IMG/VR virus record: IMGVR_UViG_3300042907_000901
Location: 1-22,372 of that record
DNA from: a virus
DNA: 22,372 bases
Reading direction: 5' to 3' (one strand)
This document shows, piece after piece, positions 6,691 to 13,276 of this stretch (the stretch's first letter is position 1; each line of letters begins with the position of its first letter). The translations under genes were made by a program, and so were the position numbers. Under the pieces are notes generated by a model that saw only the letters and a program-made list of their open reading frames with translations, did not search any database and was not told where the DNA came from.

Positions 6691-7170
6691 ATTACGATGT
6701 GTTGCAATGCTGCATCCAGCAATATCAACACCATCCTTTAATGCTGCCTTAATAGCAGCTTTATCGGCTTGTTCGGTTACCTTAACCACCTTGTATGCAG
6801 CAGGCAGTTGGTTGACATCTTGCACCTCAACTGTTTCCGATTTGCGAAAGTTAATCTTTACCAATGGTGTCTTTATTTCTTCAATGCTAAATAAATCCAT
6901 TGCGTGTTTAATACGATCCTTTAAATATTCGCTTGCCTTTTCGCGTTGTTTCTTTGCTGCCTGCAATCTCTTAATTTCAGCCTCAATAATTTCAACATCA
7001 GCATCCATTTGCTTTATAACAAACGAATAAGCAACTGATTTGTTTTGCAGTTGTTCTTCTGTAATGGCAAGTGCTTCCTCAAGAGAGGGGGTTAATTCAC
7101 CCCCATTCTCTATAAGTTCTTCGGCTAACTGATTGTAATTTTGTTCGATTTGATAGATTGTTAGTTTCAT
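6676..7170 (-). CDS. Siphovirus Gp157-family protein
   Basis: 164 residues. Pattern of the Gp157 family: N-terminal IYQIEQNYNQL, a Glu-rich middle, a long coiled coil (about 45-92, KQMDADVEIIEAEIKRLQAAKK), then SIEEIKTPLVKINFRKSETVEVQDVNQLPAAYKVVK (beta strands) and a Lys/Ala-rich end. Members lie next to SSB and annealing genes in many phages and were linked to phage resistance in Streptococcus thermophilus; a biochemical role is not established. Its ATG overlaps the RecT-like stop by one base (TAATG). The length is normal for the family. Confidence 0.85.
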   Translation of the reverse strand: MKLTIYQIEQNYNQLAEELIENGGELTPSLEEALAITEEQLQNKSVAYSFVIKQMDADVEIIEAEIKRLQAAKKQREKASEYLKDRIKHAMDLFSIEEIKTPLVKINFRKSETVEVQDVNQLPAAYKVVKVTEQADKAAIKAALKDGVDIAGCSIATHRNLQIK

Positions 7171-7844
7171 TATTCTGCAGGTGTTAATTTGGTTTTCATT
7201 TCATCCTTTGCTGCTAATACTCGTAGGTCTAATCGTTGCGCTTTGGTAATCTTTCCCCATACCGCTTTGATTTCATCAAGTGATACGCACACTTGAATGT
7301 CATTAATAATCTCATCAATAGTTGTGTCAACTTCGATGTGGGTAGCCTCTTCAGTAGTTACCACTTGCATTTCCTCTGGCACATACACTGGCCCGCTAAA
7401 TATGTCGGGGCAATACCATTTCACACCATTACTGATAGCCCTTGCAAATAGCATATTCTTTGGGAATTTGTCGATATTCTTGGTTAGTGCTTTCCTTGCA
7501 TCCTCAATAGTGAATGTGCTATTACCTATCTTTGTGTTACCTTGATAAAAGTCAATGCTGCAAACCTTTTCAGATGCTTCTACAACACGATAGTCATACT
7601 TGCCACTACCTTTAAGTCTTGATGCTATTAAACCAGCACCAATGGTCGGCTTTCCTTGAATTATATGAATACCAGTCATTGAGGCAAATGGAGGTATTCC
7701 TATTTCTTGCCCTGCGGATATTTTGACCATTGCTTGTGCAACACTTTTGATGTCGGTAAACATTCCGCTTTCATAAAATGCTTTACTGATATTCATTATA
7801 TCAGTAGTGTTAATTGTTGTTACTGTACTTACTTGTGTGTTCAT
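7170..7844 (-). CDS. RecT-like single-strand annealing protein
   Basis: 224 residues. SGMFTDIKSVAQAMVKISAGQEIGIPPFASMTGIHIIQGKPTIGAGLIASRL (26-77) and FPKNMLFARAISNGVKWYCPDIFSGPVYVPEE (127-158) match the phage annealase group usually annotated as RecT. It pairs complementary single strands in recombination and concatemer formation. The tail (about 160-224) is acidic then basic and variable. Neighbours are typical: SSB-like gene upstream, Gp157 and a PD-(D/E)xK nuclease downstream. It is preceded by the A-rich leader AAAAACAAATAACA and no Shine-Dalgarno. Confidence 0.8.
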   Translation of the reverse strand: MNTQVSTVTTINTTDIMNISKAFYESGMFTDIKSVAQAMVKISAGQEIGIPPFASMTGIHIIQGKPTIGAGLIASRLKGSGKYDYRVVEASEKVCSIDFYQGNTKIGNSTFTIEDARKALTKNIDKFPKNMLFARAISNGVKWYCPDIFSGPVYVPEEMQVVTTEEATHIEVDTTIDEIINDIQVCVSLDEIKAVWGKITKAQRLDLRVLAAKDEMKTKLTPAE

Positions 7845-7866
7845 TGTTATTTGTTTTTAGTTATTA

Positions 7867-8394
7867 TTAATTAATTGAGTTAATAAATTCAATGTGTGCT
7901 TCTTTTGTATCAAGGAGTATGTTATTATCTGCCCTACGATACATTTTACGTTCAGAATCATAAACCATATGTCTATGTGCTTTGTTATGGTCAGCAATTG
8001 ATAATTCAATAGTATCTTTAAAATGTTCTTCATTGTATGACCAATGATGCAATTCGTTGCCTTTAATTTTTGCTTTCATTCTCATTGATATATTTTTTGC
8101 TTTTTGCTTTTCGGGATACTTGGCTTTATATTTAGCCATTGTTATTTTTTTCTTTTCTGCTGTTGGTTTGTGTAGGTCTTTATATCCTAAACGATAGTAT
8201 TTATTGCGATGTCTTTCTTTTTCTTTTTCGGCCCATGCTGGATTTTGGCGAAGCAATTTTTCTCTTGTTTCTGCATCTTTTTTAGTGCAAATTATACATT
8301 TTCCCAAATGTCCATCTCCCATTTTTTTGTGCTTATAATAATCAGAAAGGGGCTTTTCAGTATTACATTTGAAGCATGTTTTTTTATTTTCCAT
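7867..8394 (-). CDS. HNH-like endonuclease with N-terminal zinc finger
   Basis: 175 residues. N-terminal C7xxC10...C33xxC36 (CFKC, CIIC) makes a zinc ribbon. A very basic middle (about 40-112) is followed by an HNH-like module: NELHHWSY (114-120), then DHNKAHRHM (135-143), giving H116/H117 and H136/H140/H142. Such proteins in phages are usually free-standing homing endonucleases. Support: it sits between SSB-like and RecT-like genes that normally neighbour each other, and it has its own promoter 5 bases before its ATG. It is Lys-rich compared with its neighbours. The HNH call is by motif spacing; the second His is not in a fully canonical place. Confidence 0.7.
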   Translation of the reverse strand: MENKKTCFKCNTEKPLSDYYKHKKMGDGHLGKCIICTKKDAETREKLLRQNPAWAEKEKERHRNKYYRLGYKDLHKPTAEKKKITMAKYKAKYPEKQKAKNISMRMKAKIKGNELHHWSYNEEHFKDTIELSIADHNKAHRHMVYDSERKMYRRADNNILLDTKEAHIEFINSIN

Positions 8395-8398
8395 GCCA

Positions 8399-8428
8399 CA
8401 AATGTAATAATTAAAATGGTAATAACAA
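8399..8428 (-). promoter_or_regulatory. Promoter TTG-N19-TACATTTG giving a nearly leaderless mRNA
   Basis: Minus strand TTG at 8428-8426 and TACATTTG at 8406-8399. The HNH ATG is at 8394, only 4 bases after the -7 box, so transcription would begin at about the ATG itself. Confidence 0.72.
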
Positions 8429-8443
8429 AATTAATTTACCATT

Positions 8444-8800
8444 CTAAAATGGAAGATCGCTTTCAACATCATTCTTTTGCACTGGCTTTGCATAGCTTGC
8501 TTGTGGGTCTTCTGTTTGTGTAAACGGATTAGCATCCACTTTCCAACACGCAATCGTATTAAATACCTTAACTTCACCTTGTGGCGATGTCCATTCACGC
8601 CCACGAATATTGATGTGAGCTTCAATGTCCTGACCAACAGATAAAGAATCTGCAAGTGAGCAGGCTTTCTGTTGTAGTTCAACTGATACTATTTGTGGAT
8701 ACTGGTCATTTGTTGTGAGGATTAATTCCCTCTTTGAGAATTTACCATCACTAACTGTTGTCGTTGCGCCTATGCGCTTGATTGTTCCTTTGATTGTCAT
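8444..8800 (-). CDS. SSB-like OB-fold protein (DUF3127-like)
   Basis: 118 residues. MTIKGTIKRIGATTTVSDGKFSKRELILTT is the start of the Bacteroidota DUF3127 family, an OB-type fold; the beta-rich core runs to about residue 90 (FNTIACWKVDANPF). The tail (93-118) is disordered and ends ESDLPF, like the acidic tip (DDDIPF-type) by which bacterial SSBs recruit partners. It very likely coats single-stranded DNA during replication and recombination. It lies just upstream of the HNH and RecT-like genes and is led by an A-rich leader (AAACAATT). The tail motif is the strongest argument for SSB function. Confidence 0.82.
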   Translation of the reverse strand: MTIKGTIKRIGATTTVSDGKFSKRELILTTNDQYPQIVSVELQQKACSLADSLSVGQDIEAHINIRGREWTSPQGEVKVFNTIACWKVDANPFTQTEDPQASYAKPVQKNDVESDLPF

Positions 8801-8810
8801 AATTGTTTAT

Positions 8811-9101
8811 TTATTTGTTTTTGTGTAAGAAATCTGTTAATACCATAGATAAGAATGAGGTGTGCGGAATGTAATCGTTGAATTGCAAGTTAATTTCGTG
8901 CTTGTCGTTAGATACTGCCAAGTCACATAGTTGCATTGTCCAGAACGCATCTTTACGGTCAATAGAAGCGGTTATCTCGTTGTCTTTATTCCACACGTAA
9001 AACGTTTCGTTGTCGCTTTCATACTCGATGCGTTCTTTAGAATTTTCGATTTGCCACGTTGTTGTGGTTGATACTTTTGTGATTACGTTAATTGAGTTCA
9101 T
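8811..9101 (-). CDS. Conserved-looking small protein (unknown)
   Basis: 96 residues, beta-rich at the start (NVITKVSTTTTWQIENSKERIEYESDNETFYVWNKD), followed by a helix and LSMVLTDFLHKNK. Not recognised. It starts after AAACAAACTAACA, the recurrent leader in this block, and lies 10 bases before the SSB-like gene, so it is probably co-transcribed with it. Confidence 0.65.
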   Translation of the reverse strand: MNSINVITKVSTTTTWQIENSKERIEYESDNETFYVWNKDNEITASIDRKDAFWTMQLCDLAVSNDKHEINLQFNDYIPHTSFLSMVLTDFLHKNK

Positions 9102-9131
9102 TGTTAGTTTGTTTTTATTGGGTTTGTAAAT

Positions 9132-9167
9132 GGGGGTGTTTAGCCCCCTTGTTTGTTTTATTTTTTT
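9132..9167 (+). terminator. GC hairpin with T-tract, reading against the surrounding genes
   Basis: GGGGG (9132-9136), 7-nt loop, CCCCC (9144-9148), then a T-rich tract to 9167. On the plus strand this is a plausible intrinsic terminator, yet all nearby genes are on the minus strand. On the minus strand it is a leader hairpin 30 bases before the ATG at 9101. Confidence 0.5.
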
Positions 9168-9324
9168 AAAGTCCAGTTACTTTGTAGTTAAATAATTCAT
9201 TACCTATCTTTATGGCAAATTCTTTTTTAAAATATTCAATTGCTTCTTTAAGGTTTTTACTTTTTTGGGTCGTTATGTGAAACCATCCATAACGGCCTTT
9301 TTTGTATAAATTAAAGTATTTCAT
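9166..9324 (-). CDS. 52-residue basic protein (unknown)
   Basis: Begins MKYFNLYKKGRYGWFHITTQK and continues SKNLKEAIEYFKKEFAIKIGNELFNYKVTGL. Beta-hairpin then amphipathic helix then strand, rich in Lys and aromatic residues; it may bind nucleic acid, but no family is recognised. Its ATG overlaps the stop of the upstream 59-residue gene (ATGA), so the two are translationally coupled. Confidence 0.6.
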   Translation of the reverse strand: MKYFNLYKKGRYGWFHITTQKSKNLKEAIEYFKKEFAIKIGNELFNYKVTGL

Positions 9325-9500
9325 TTTGTAATATTATTATCAATTATAAATTGAGCCATTTTTCTTAATCCATTAACGCCTTTTCTATCTTGATTTGAAA
9401 AATTTACCATTACTTTATTGTAACGTTCCATAGGACTTAAAGAATCCCATACTTTATACCCTTCTTGTAATTTAGCTGATTTAATTTCTGTTCTTGTCAT
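9321..9500 (-). CDS. 59-residue helical protein (unknown)
   Basis: MTRTEIKSAKLQEGYKVWDS, then LSPMERYNKVMVNFSNQDRKGVNGLRKMAQFIIDNNITK. Basic and mostly helical; no family recognised. It is the first gene after a good promoter at 9524-9552 and is preceded by the repeat AACAACAACAAC. Its end overlaps the next gene by 4 bases. Confidence 0.62.
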   Translation of the reverse strand: MTRTEIKSAKLQEGYKVWDSLSPMERYNKVMVNFSNQDRKGVNGLRKMAQFIIDNNITK

Positions 9501-9523
9501 GTTGTTGTTGTTATTTGTTGATG

Positions 9524-9552
9524 CAAATGTACACTTAAATTCATTACCTCAA
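9524..9552 (-). promoter_or_regulatory. Promoter TTG-N18-TACATTTG
   Basis: Minus strand TTG at 9552-9550 and TACATTTG at 9531-9524, leading to the ATG at 9500 through a leader made of CAACAAATAACAACAACAAC. The intergenic gap (9501-9579) holds nothing else. Confidence 0.72.
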
Positions 9553-9579
9553 AATAATATTTTCAACTAAAGTGTTAAT

Positions 9580-9828
9580 TTATGTTAAATATGCTTTAAG
9601 AAAATCATAAATCATAAAATGTTGTGGCTTCCACCGGTCAACTTTACCATTCATTAAACGCGCAATACCTGGCCGAGTGTATCCAAATTGTTTAGCCGCT
9701 TCAGTAATTGGGTTGCATTTAGCGGGTCGCGATCCATTATGCTCAACAAGTGCCAACATCTGTTTGTATTCTTGTTTAAGTTGGGTGTTGCTTGGTTTGA
9801 TTCTTGGTTGTTCTGCGGTTATGTTCAT
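9580..9828 (-). CDS. Small HTH-like DNA-binding protein (putative)
   Basis: 82 residues. ITEAAKQFGYTRPGIARLMNGKVDRW (about 41-66) reads as a helix-turn-helix: first helix with AAKQFGYT, turn, recognition helix RPGIARLMNG. The N-terminus is basic (RIKPSNTQLKQEYKQM). It is probably a transcription regulator or DNA-binding accessory. It overlaps the upstream 125-residue gene by 4 bases (ATGA). The exact family is not known. Confidence 0.6.
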   Translation of the reverse strand: MNITAEQPRIKPSNTQLKQEYKQMLALVEHNGSRPAKCNPITEAAKQFGYTRPGIARLMNGKVDRWKPQHFMIYDFLKAYLT

Positions 9829-10202
9829 ACTTCTGACATTATTAATAACTGATTTGTATTTGTTTTTTTAGCCACCTTATACGCGGCATGTAGTTTGGCC
9901 CTTATTTTATCTCTAAACAGTTGCCCATCTATCCATACACGAAATTCTTGTGTCCATTCCTTTTCGATAATTTTCGGTTTGTACTTTAGCAGCTCCACAA
10001 CCGTTGCCAATATCTGCACCACTTCAAACTTCTTTACGTGAAATAACATAGCGATTTCAACTTGTGTAAGTCCTGCATTATGCTTTAGCCACATATCCCA
10101 GTGCTTTGGGTCTATTGCTTCAGGTCTTATGATGTTAACGTAAGCATCACTAATGTAGCGGCTTATCTTACGGTTGCGTGTTTTAATTAACTCCTTTGGC
10201 AT
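9825..10202 (-). CDS. Putative HTH protein (unknown family)
   Basis: 125 residues. NAGLTQVEIAMLFHVKKFEVVQIL (about 42-65) has the form of a helix-turn-helix ('T..EIA..F.V....V'). The flanks are basic, and the C-terminal helix (LFRDKIRAKLHAAYKVAKK) is strongly amphipathic. It may be a transcriptional regulator for the early genes. Coupled on both sides: its start overlaps the 55-residue gene by 20 bases and its stop overlaps the next ATG. Confidence 0.58.
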   Translation of the reverse strand: MPKELIKTRNRKISRYISDAYVNIIRPEAIDPKHWDMWLKHNAGLTQVEIAMLFHVKKFEVVQILATVVELLKYKPKIIEKEWTQEFRVWIDGQLFRDKIRAKLHAAYKVAKKTNTNQLLIMSEV

Positions 10203-10350
10203 TGCGTATGTTATATTGCATTAATACCAGTGCTGAATGTATGGCCTCTGCATTGCCACCTTTGTACGTTAATTTCGCGCCACCTTTTGGAGTGTACGCA
10301 TCGGGGTTGTTTCGGTAACCGAAAAGTAAGCGTTGGATAAGTTGTTTCAT
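10183..10350 (-). CDS. 55-residue protein (unknown)
   Basis: MKQLIQRLLFGYRNNPDAYT, then PKGGAKLTYKGGNAEAIHSALVLMQYNIRNAKGVN. Basic, with a short amphipathic N-terminal helix and a C-terminal helix; not recognised. It starts after the leader AACAACTAACATT and overlaps the HTH gene by 20 bases. Confidence 0.55.
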   Translation of the reverse strand: MKQLIQRLLFGYRNNPDAYTPKGGAKLTYKGGNAEAIHSALVLMQYNIRNAKGVN

Positions 10351-10371
10351 AATGTTAGTTGTTTTGTTAGT

Positions 10372-10575
10372 TTATATTCCTGCTTTAAGTTTAAAGTCGT
10401 TAAGTATTTCTACAAGTTCATCAATGTTGTCAATAGCCCATCGTTCTGTTTCAAAAACTATATATTTACATGCTCCATTATCGTTTGTAAACATTTTAAT
10501 TAATTGCCAGTCTTGGCTTGATTCATCACATTCTTGGGTGTATGTTATTGATATTTCTTCTATTAGTGCTTGCAT
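10372..10575 (-). CDS. 67-residue acidic protein (unknown)
   Basis: MQALIEEISITYTQECDESS and on to DELVEILNDFKLKAGI: strand, acidic turn, strand, C-terminal helix, overall acidic. No family recognised. Acidic proteins of this size in early phage operons often act by binding host proteins, but there is no direct sign here. It lies between two other small genes with short gaps. Confidence 0.6.
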   Translation of the reverse strand: MQALIEEISITYTQECDESSQDWQLIKMFTNDNGACKYIVFETERWAIDNIDELVEILNDFKLKAGI

Positions 10576-10580
10576 TTTGT

Positions 10581-10853
10581 TTAGTTGTTTGATATTTTAT
10601 CAATAGTAATATTATACTCCATTAAGTTGCTCATAAATTGTTTTAATTCTTGAAGAGATTTTTTAATATAAACAACTGATAATTTATTTTTCTTAATCCT
10701 ATTAACATAAGATTCTAATATCTTAAATTCTAAATCTGTGCAATATTCAGTTATTGTTACCCATCCATAAGTGTTTTCCTTGTGAGTTCCATTGTCTAAA
10801 TGAAAGTTTTGTTGCTTTTCGTTAAATTCTAATCTAAATAATTTTTGTGTCAT
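10581..10853 (-). CDS. First small gene of the leftward block (unknown)
   Basis: 90 residues from the ATG at 10853 (MTQKLFRLEFNEKQQNFHLD...); a TTG start 27 bases upstream falls inside the promoter element and is rejected. N-terminal beta strands, then a helix-rich basic C-terminus (YVNRIKKNKLSVVYIKKSLQELKQFM). Not recognised. The leader AACTAACAAT is typical of this block. Confidence 0.6.
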   Translation of the reverse strand: MTQKLFRLEFNEKQQNFHLDNGTHKENTYGWVTITEYCTDLEFKILESYVNRIKKNKLSVVYIKKSLQELKQFMSNLMEYNITIDKISNN

Positions 10854-10877
10854 ATTGTTAGTTGTTAAAAGTTTCGG

Positions 10878-10885
10878 CAAACCTA
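10878..10885 (-). promoter_or_regulatory. Putative -7 element TAGGTTTG of the leftward early block
   Basis: Minus strand TAGGTTTG matches TAnnTTTG and lies 25 bases before the ATG at 10853. No TTG is found at the -33 distance, so it is weaker than the opposing promoter. The intervening 10886-10910 is AT-only. Confidence 0.45.
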
Positions 10886-10910
10886 CTAATAATATTTTTA
10901 AAAATAAAAT

Positions 10911-10940
10911 TTGTATTTAAAAAAGATTACTTTATATTTG
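10911..10940 (+). promoter_or_regulatory. Promoter TTG-N19-TATATTTG of the rightward block
   Basis: TTG at 10911-10913 and TATATTTG at 10933-10940, leading to the ATG at 10963 through AAACTAATAACT. Together with the element at 10878-10885 it makes a compact divergent control region of about 80 bases. Confidence 0.72.
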
Positions 10941-10962
10941 CCAAAATTTAAAACTAATAACT

Positions 10963-11130
10963 ATGGAAACAACACTAACATTACATTGGGAGTACGAAGA
11001 AACCGATAGAGAAAACAACATTAGAGGTGGATGGGTGCTAACCGACATCACAAATGGAAAAACATCAGTACATTTAAGCCCTAAATTAGAACAATTATTA
11101 AATGAGGAATTAGATCCCGAAAACTTTTAA
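10963..11130 (+). CDS. 55-residue acidic protein (unknown)
   Basis: METTLTLHWEYEETDRENNI, then RGGWVLTDITNGKTSVHLSPKLEQLLNEELDPENF. Strands then a C-terminal acidic helix; it resembles no family I recognise. First gene after the rightward promoter; 3 bases before the next ATG. Confidence 0.6.
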   Translation: METTLTLHWEYEETDRENNIRGGWVLTDITNGKTSVHLSPKLEQLLNEELDPENF

Positions 11131-11133
11131 ACT

Positions 11134-11325
11134 ATGAAAACTAAACCATCACTTATCCTATGGGCATTATCAGCCCTTTTTATGTCCTTTTGGGCAATCA
11201 AATTCGCAATGACTGGAGTTTTCTTTGGAAATTCCGAGTTGCTTACCTTTACTTTATCCTTTTGCGCCTCGTTAACCAGTGCGGTGTGTGGTGCAGGTTT
11301 TATGCAGCAGTATTTAAAAAAATGA
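11134..11325 (+). CDS. Small membrane protein, two helices (holin candidate)
   Basis: 63 residues with two hydrophobic segments, about 6-28 (LILWALSALFMSFWAIKFAMTG) and 36-57 (LLTFTLSFCASLTSAVCGAGF), and a basic end YLKK. The size, two membrane spans and position ahead of an endopeptidase gene fit a class II holin, but small membrane proteins are too generic to be sure. The stop overlaps the next gene's start (ATGA). Confidence 0.6.
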   Translation: MKTKPSLILWALSALFMSFWAIKFAMTGVFFGNSELLTFTLSFCASLTSAVCGAGFMQQYLKK

Positions 11326-11738
11326 AACTGCTATACAAACCCACCAATTTAACCTGCGAATTCATTATTTCTGATTTCGCGAAATCAAATGGTGTGCAAA
11401 AGGTTATAGGATTTTCCAGAGGTTGGCATCACTGGAATAGCATTAGGCTTGGAATACGCAAAGAGGAAAACTATTGCGTGTTGTACTTTTATGCGTATAT
11501 TAAAGGGCAAAGAATAATTCAACGGTTAGGTAGATACGCAATAGGTGAGAGAGTCAAGGTTGCGTTACAATGGGATTACTATATAGAATGCAAAGCTAAC
11601 GATGGTTATGCATTTAGAGTTGCACCAAAGTGTTCTTTTCCTATTGGTTATTTATTGTCGCCTTACGCAGAAAAAGATGGTGTAGAGGGTGTTGAAGTGC
11701 CTTTTAATATTGAGATTATTAATTTAAAAATAAGCTAA
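11322..11738 (+). CDS. 138-residue beta-rich protein (unknown)
   Basis: The start is set at the ATG overlapping the previous stop (ATGA), giving MKLLYKPTNLTCEF...; a longer reading from 11160 would cover the membrane protein in another frame. Alternating beta strands with WHHWNSIRLGIR (35-46), YCVLYFYAYIKGQRII (51-66) and RVKVALQWDYYIECKA (77-92) suggest a beta-sandwich, possibly a carbohydrate-binding jelly roll. No catalytic pattern. Followed after 3 bases by the endopeptidase, so perhaps part of the lysis or cell-wall module. Confidence 0.65.
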   Translation: MKLLYKPTNLTCEFIISDFAKSNGVQKVIGFSRGWHHWNSIRLGIRKEENYCVLYFYAYIKGQRIIQRLGRYAIGERVKVALQWDYYIECKANDGYAFRVAPKCSFPIGYLLSPYAEKDGVEGVEVPFNIEIINLKIS

Positions 11739-11741
11739 TTT

Positions 11742-12164
11742 ATGAAACCAAAAGATGAAAGTAAGCCATACGAATCGAGATTAATCGAGGATTTGCATCC
11801 AACACTTGCTAATGCTTATAAGAAAGCAGAAGCGCAATTTAACGCTGCTCACAACGATGTTCACGTTATAATAGTGTGTACTTACAGAAACAATGCAATG
11901 CAAGAAGTTTATTATGCCAAAAGACCAAAAGTATCACTTGCAAGAGCGGGACAGTCAGCCCATAACTACTACCCATCAAGGGCTTTCGATATTGCCTTTG
12001 TAAAAGTCGGCAAACGTGAACTTGACTATTCAGCAAAGCACTTTAAAGAGTTTTGGGAGTTATTGCAAACACATAGTAATAAGTTGACTTGGGGTGGCAA
12101 TTTTAAATCGTTTAAGGATATGCCTCACTATGAATTATCTAACTGGAAAATGACCATCGTATGA
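11742..12164 (+). CDS. M15-type L-alanyl-D-glutamate/D-Ala endopeptidase (endolysin)
   Basis: 140 residues, a single-domain M15 peptidase. The zinc site is clear: SAHNYYPSRAFDIAF (72-86) gives H74 and D83, and WGGNFKSFKDMPHYEL (117-132) gives H129 with the preceding D126 as likely base. TYRNNAMQEVYYA (48-59) is the conserved 'R...Q..Y' stretch of this peptidase. It cuts peptide cross-links of peptidoglycan, acting in the periplasm after membrane permeabilisation. No signal peptide, so it depends on a holin. Neighbours include small membrane proteins and an Rz-like gene. The stop overlaps the next start (ATGA). Confidence 0.9.
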   Translation: MKPKDESKPYESRLIEDLHPTLANAYKKAEAQFNAAHNDVHVIIVCTYRNNAMQEVYYAKRPKVSLARAGQSAHNYYPSRAFDIAFVKVGKRELDYSAKHFKEFWELLQTHSNKLTWGGNFKSFKDMPHYELSNWKMTIV

Positions 12165-12346
12165 CACGCAACACACGCTACACTAATGGTAAGGAGGTAA
12201 TAACATTTGTTAAGATTGATTTTATTGTCATCGGAGGTCGAAAGATTGACCACGTTTATTTTCGCAGGAAAGATAAACACGATTTGATTTTACCCTTGTT
12301 GGAATGGAATTTAAAAGGTAAATTTGAATGGGAAATAATTAATTGA
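12161..12346 (+). CDS. 61-residue protein (unknown)
   Basis: MTRNTRYTNGKEVITFVKID, then a beta-rich rest (FIVIGGRKIDHVYFRRKDKHD...) ending EWEIIN. Basic in the middle, no membrane span. Overlaps the endopeptidase stop by 4 bases and is followed 1 base later by the next ATG, so translation is coupled. Not recognised. Confidence 0.62.
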   Translation: MTRNTRYTNGKEVITFVKIDFIVIGGRKIDHVYFRRKDKHDLILPLLEWNLKGKFEWEIIN

Positions 12347-12347
12347 T

Positions 12348-12602
12348 ATGAATCTAAAACAAAAATACCGCAGCCCCGACAACAAGCAGTTAAAAAAGAT
12401 TGCAGACTATTTAATTTACGTTTTGCTGCCATTCATTCAAACATCTTTAGCACTTGCAGAAACGCAAGGTTTAATCAGTTTAAGACAAGCATTTTGGGGC
12501 GGTTTGGCTGCTACATTCTTGTTGATTAATACTAAATTTTTAACTAAATTCACAACCGAAAAACCAACAAGAACTGCGGTTATTGATGGGGATGGGTGCT
12601 AA
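12348..12602 (+). CDS. Small membrane protein (holin-like)
   Basis: 84 residues with two hydrophobic stretches, about 19-39 (ADYLIYVLLPFIQTSLALAE) and 46-62 (RQAFWGGLAATFLLINTKF), the second ending in a basic/Thr tail (TKFTTEKPTRT). The layout fits a class II holin or a related lysis protein. With the 63-residue gene this gives two candidates in the same operon, perhaps a holin and an antiholin. Assignment is by topology and context. Confidence 0.65.
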   Translation: MNLKQKYRSPDNKQLKKIADYLIYVLLPFIQTSLALAETQGLISLRQAFWGGLAATFLLINTKFLTKFTTEKPTRTAVIDGDGC

Positions 12603-12612
12603 AACAAACAAT

Positions 12613-13179
12613 ATGAAACCACAACACCAACTTATCACATTCGCTATCCTATGCCTATTGTTAGTAATAGGTCTTAATTATTGCGCCAAAGAGAAACCGA
12701 AAACTATTCCATTTGATTACAAATTAGAAGCGGAAATGATTAAAAAGCAATTCGGCATTGAGCAGGCTATTCTACTTAACCAATTGGAGAATGTTAACCG
12801 AAGATTGCAATTTGCGAACAACGCAAAAGATTCGATTAGACAACGCGAAATATCTTTAAGCAACACTAACATAGCTTTGATGAAGAAGTTGCGTCAAAAC
12901 TTACCAAAAGATTGTGACACAGTATTCGTGTTGTGCGATGAGATAATCAATGTTAAAGATTCAAGTTATGCTGCGTTATTTAATGCGTTTCAAGTTTGTG
13001 ATTCAGTATCAACTATTAAGGATAGTTTAATAGTTAACTACAAAGCGGAGAATATCACAGATAGCACGTTGTTAGTTATCAGTAAGCAAGAAACCAAGCA
13101 ACAACGAAGAGGCAAGGTAGCTGCTTGGTGTGTTGGTGGTGCAATGTTTATGCTTTGGTTGTTTGTTGGATTGAAATAA
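12613..13179 (+). CDS. Rz-like membrane protein with long coiled coil
   Basis: 188 residues from the ATG after AAAACAAACAAT; a TTG 10 codons upstream overlaps the previous gene and is rejected. N-terminal membrane anchor at 7-22 (LITFAILCLLLVIGLN), a periplasmic helical rod (about 38-150, many Gln/Asn/Arg and heptads: QLENVNRRLQFANNAKDS...), and a C-terminal hydrophobic segment (167-187). A membrane-tethered coiled coil after a holin and endolysin is the pattern of i-spanin (Rz) proteins, which disrupt the outer membrane. Two anchors at opposite ends are unusual; it may be a unimolecular spanin variant. Confidence 0.6.
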   Translation: MKPQHQLITFAILCLLLVIGLNYCAKEKPKTIPFDYKLEAEMIKKQFGIEQAILLNQLENVNRRLQFANNAKDSIRQREISLSNTNIALMKKLRQNLPKDCDTVFVLCDEIINVKDSSYAALFNAFQVCDSVSTIKDSLIVNYKAENITDSTLLVISKQETKQQRRGKVAAWCVGGAMFMLWLFVGLK

Positions 13180-13192
13180 ATTAGTACATTTG
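13163..13192 (+). promoter_or_regulatory. Promoter TTG-N19-TACATTTG before the ABC-GNAT leader
   Basis: TTG at 13163-13165 (inside the end of the Rz-like gene) and TACATTTG at 13185-13192. The start of transcription would be near 13199, two or three bases before segment X of leader RNA 3. Confidence 0.72.
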
Positions 13193-13201
13193 CAGCGTTG
13201 T

Positions 13202-13276
13202 GTAGGAGCAATATAAAGAAATTATAACAAAAGCCTTGACTTTAGCGACCTCCTACTCGCTATTGTTGAGGTTTTT
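13202..13276 (+). promoter_or_regulatory. Structured leader RNA 3 with overlapping terminator-like stem
   Basis: X = GTAGGAG (13202-13208). Outer stem AAAAGCCTTGAC (13229-13240) with GTTGAGGTTTTT (13265-13276), 12 pairs including three G-U. Inner hairpin TAGCGA/TCGCTA (13243-13248, 13257-13262), loop CCTCCTAC, of which CTCCTAC (13250-13256) is complementary to X. A T-tract at 13272-13277 follows. Start codon 16 bases after the outer stem (20 if the A-U pairs at its base are not counted). Confidence 0.72.

Noticed and set aside
8200-8530. Plus-strand frame over the HNH and SSB-like genes
   Set aside because: Antisense shadow of coding genes with Phe/Leu-rich composition.
11160-11321. 54-codon N-terminal extension of the 138-residue protein
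   Set aside because: It runs through the membrane protein in another frame; ATGA coupling at 11322 supports the shorter form.
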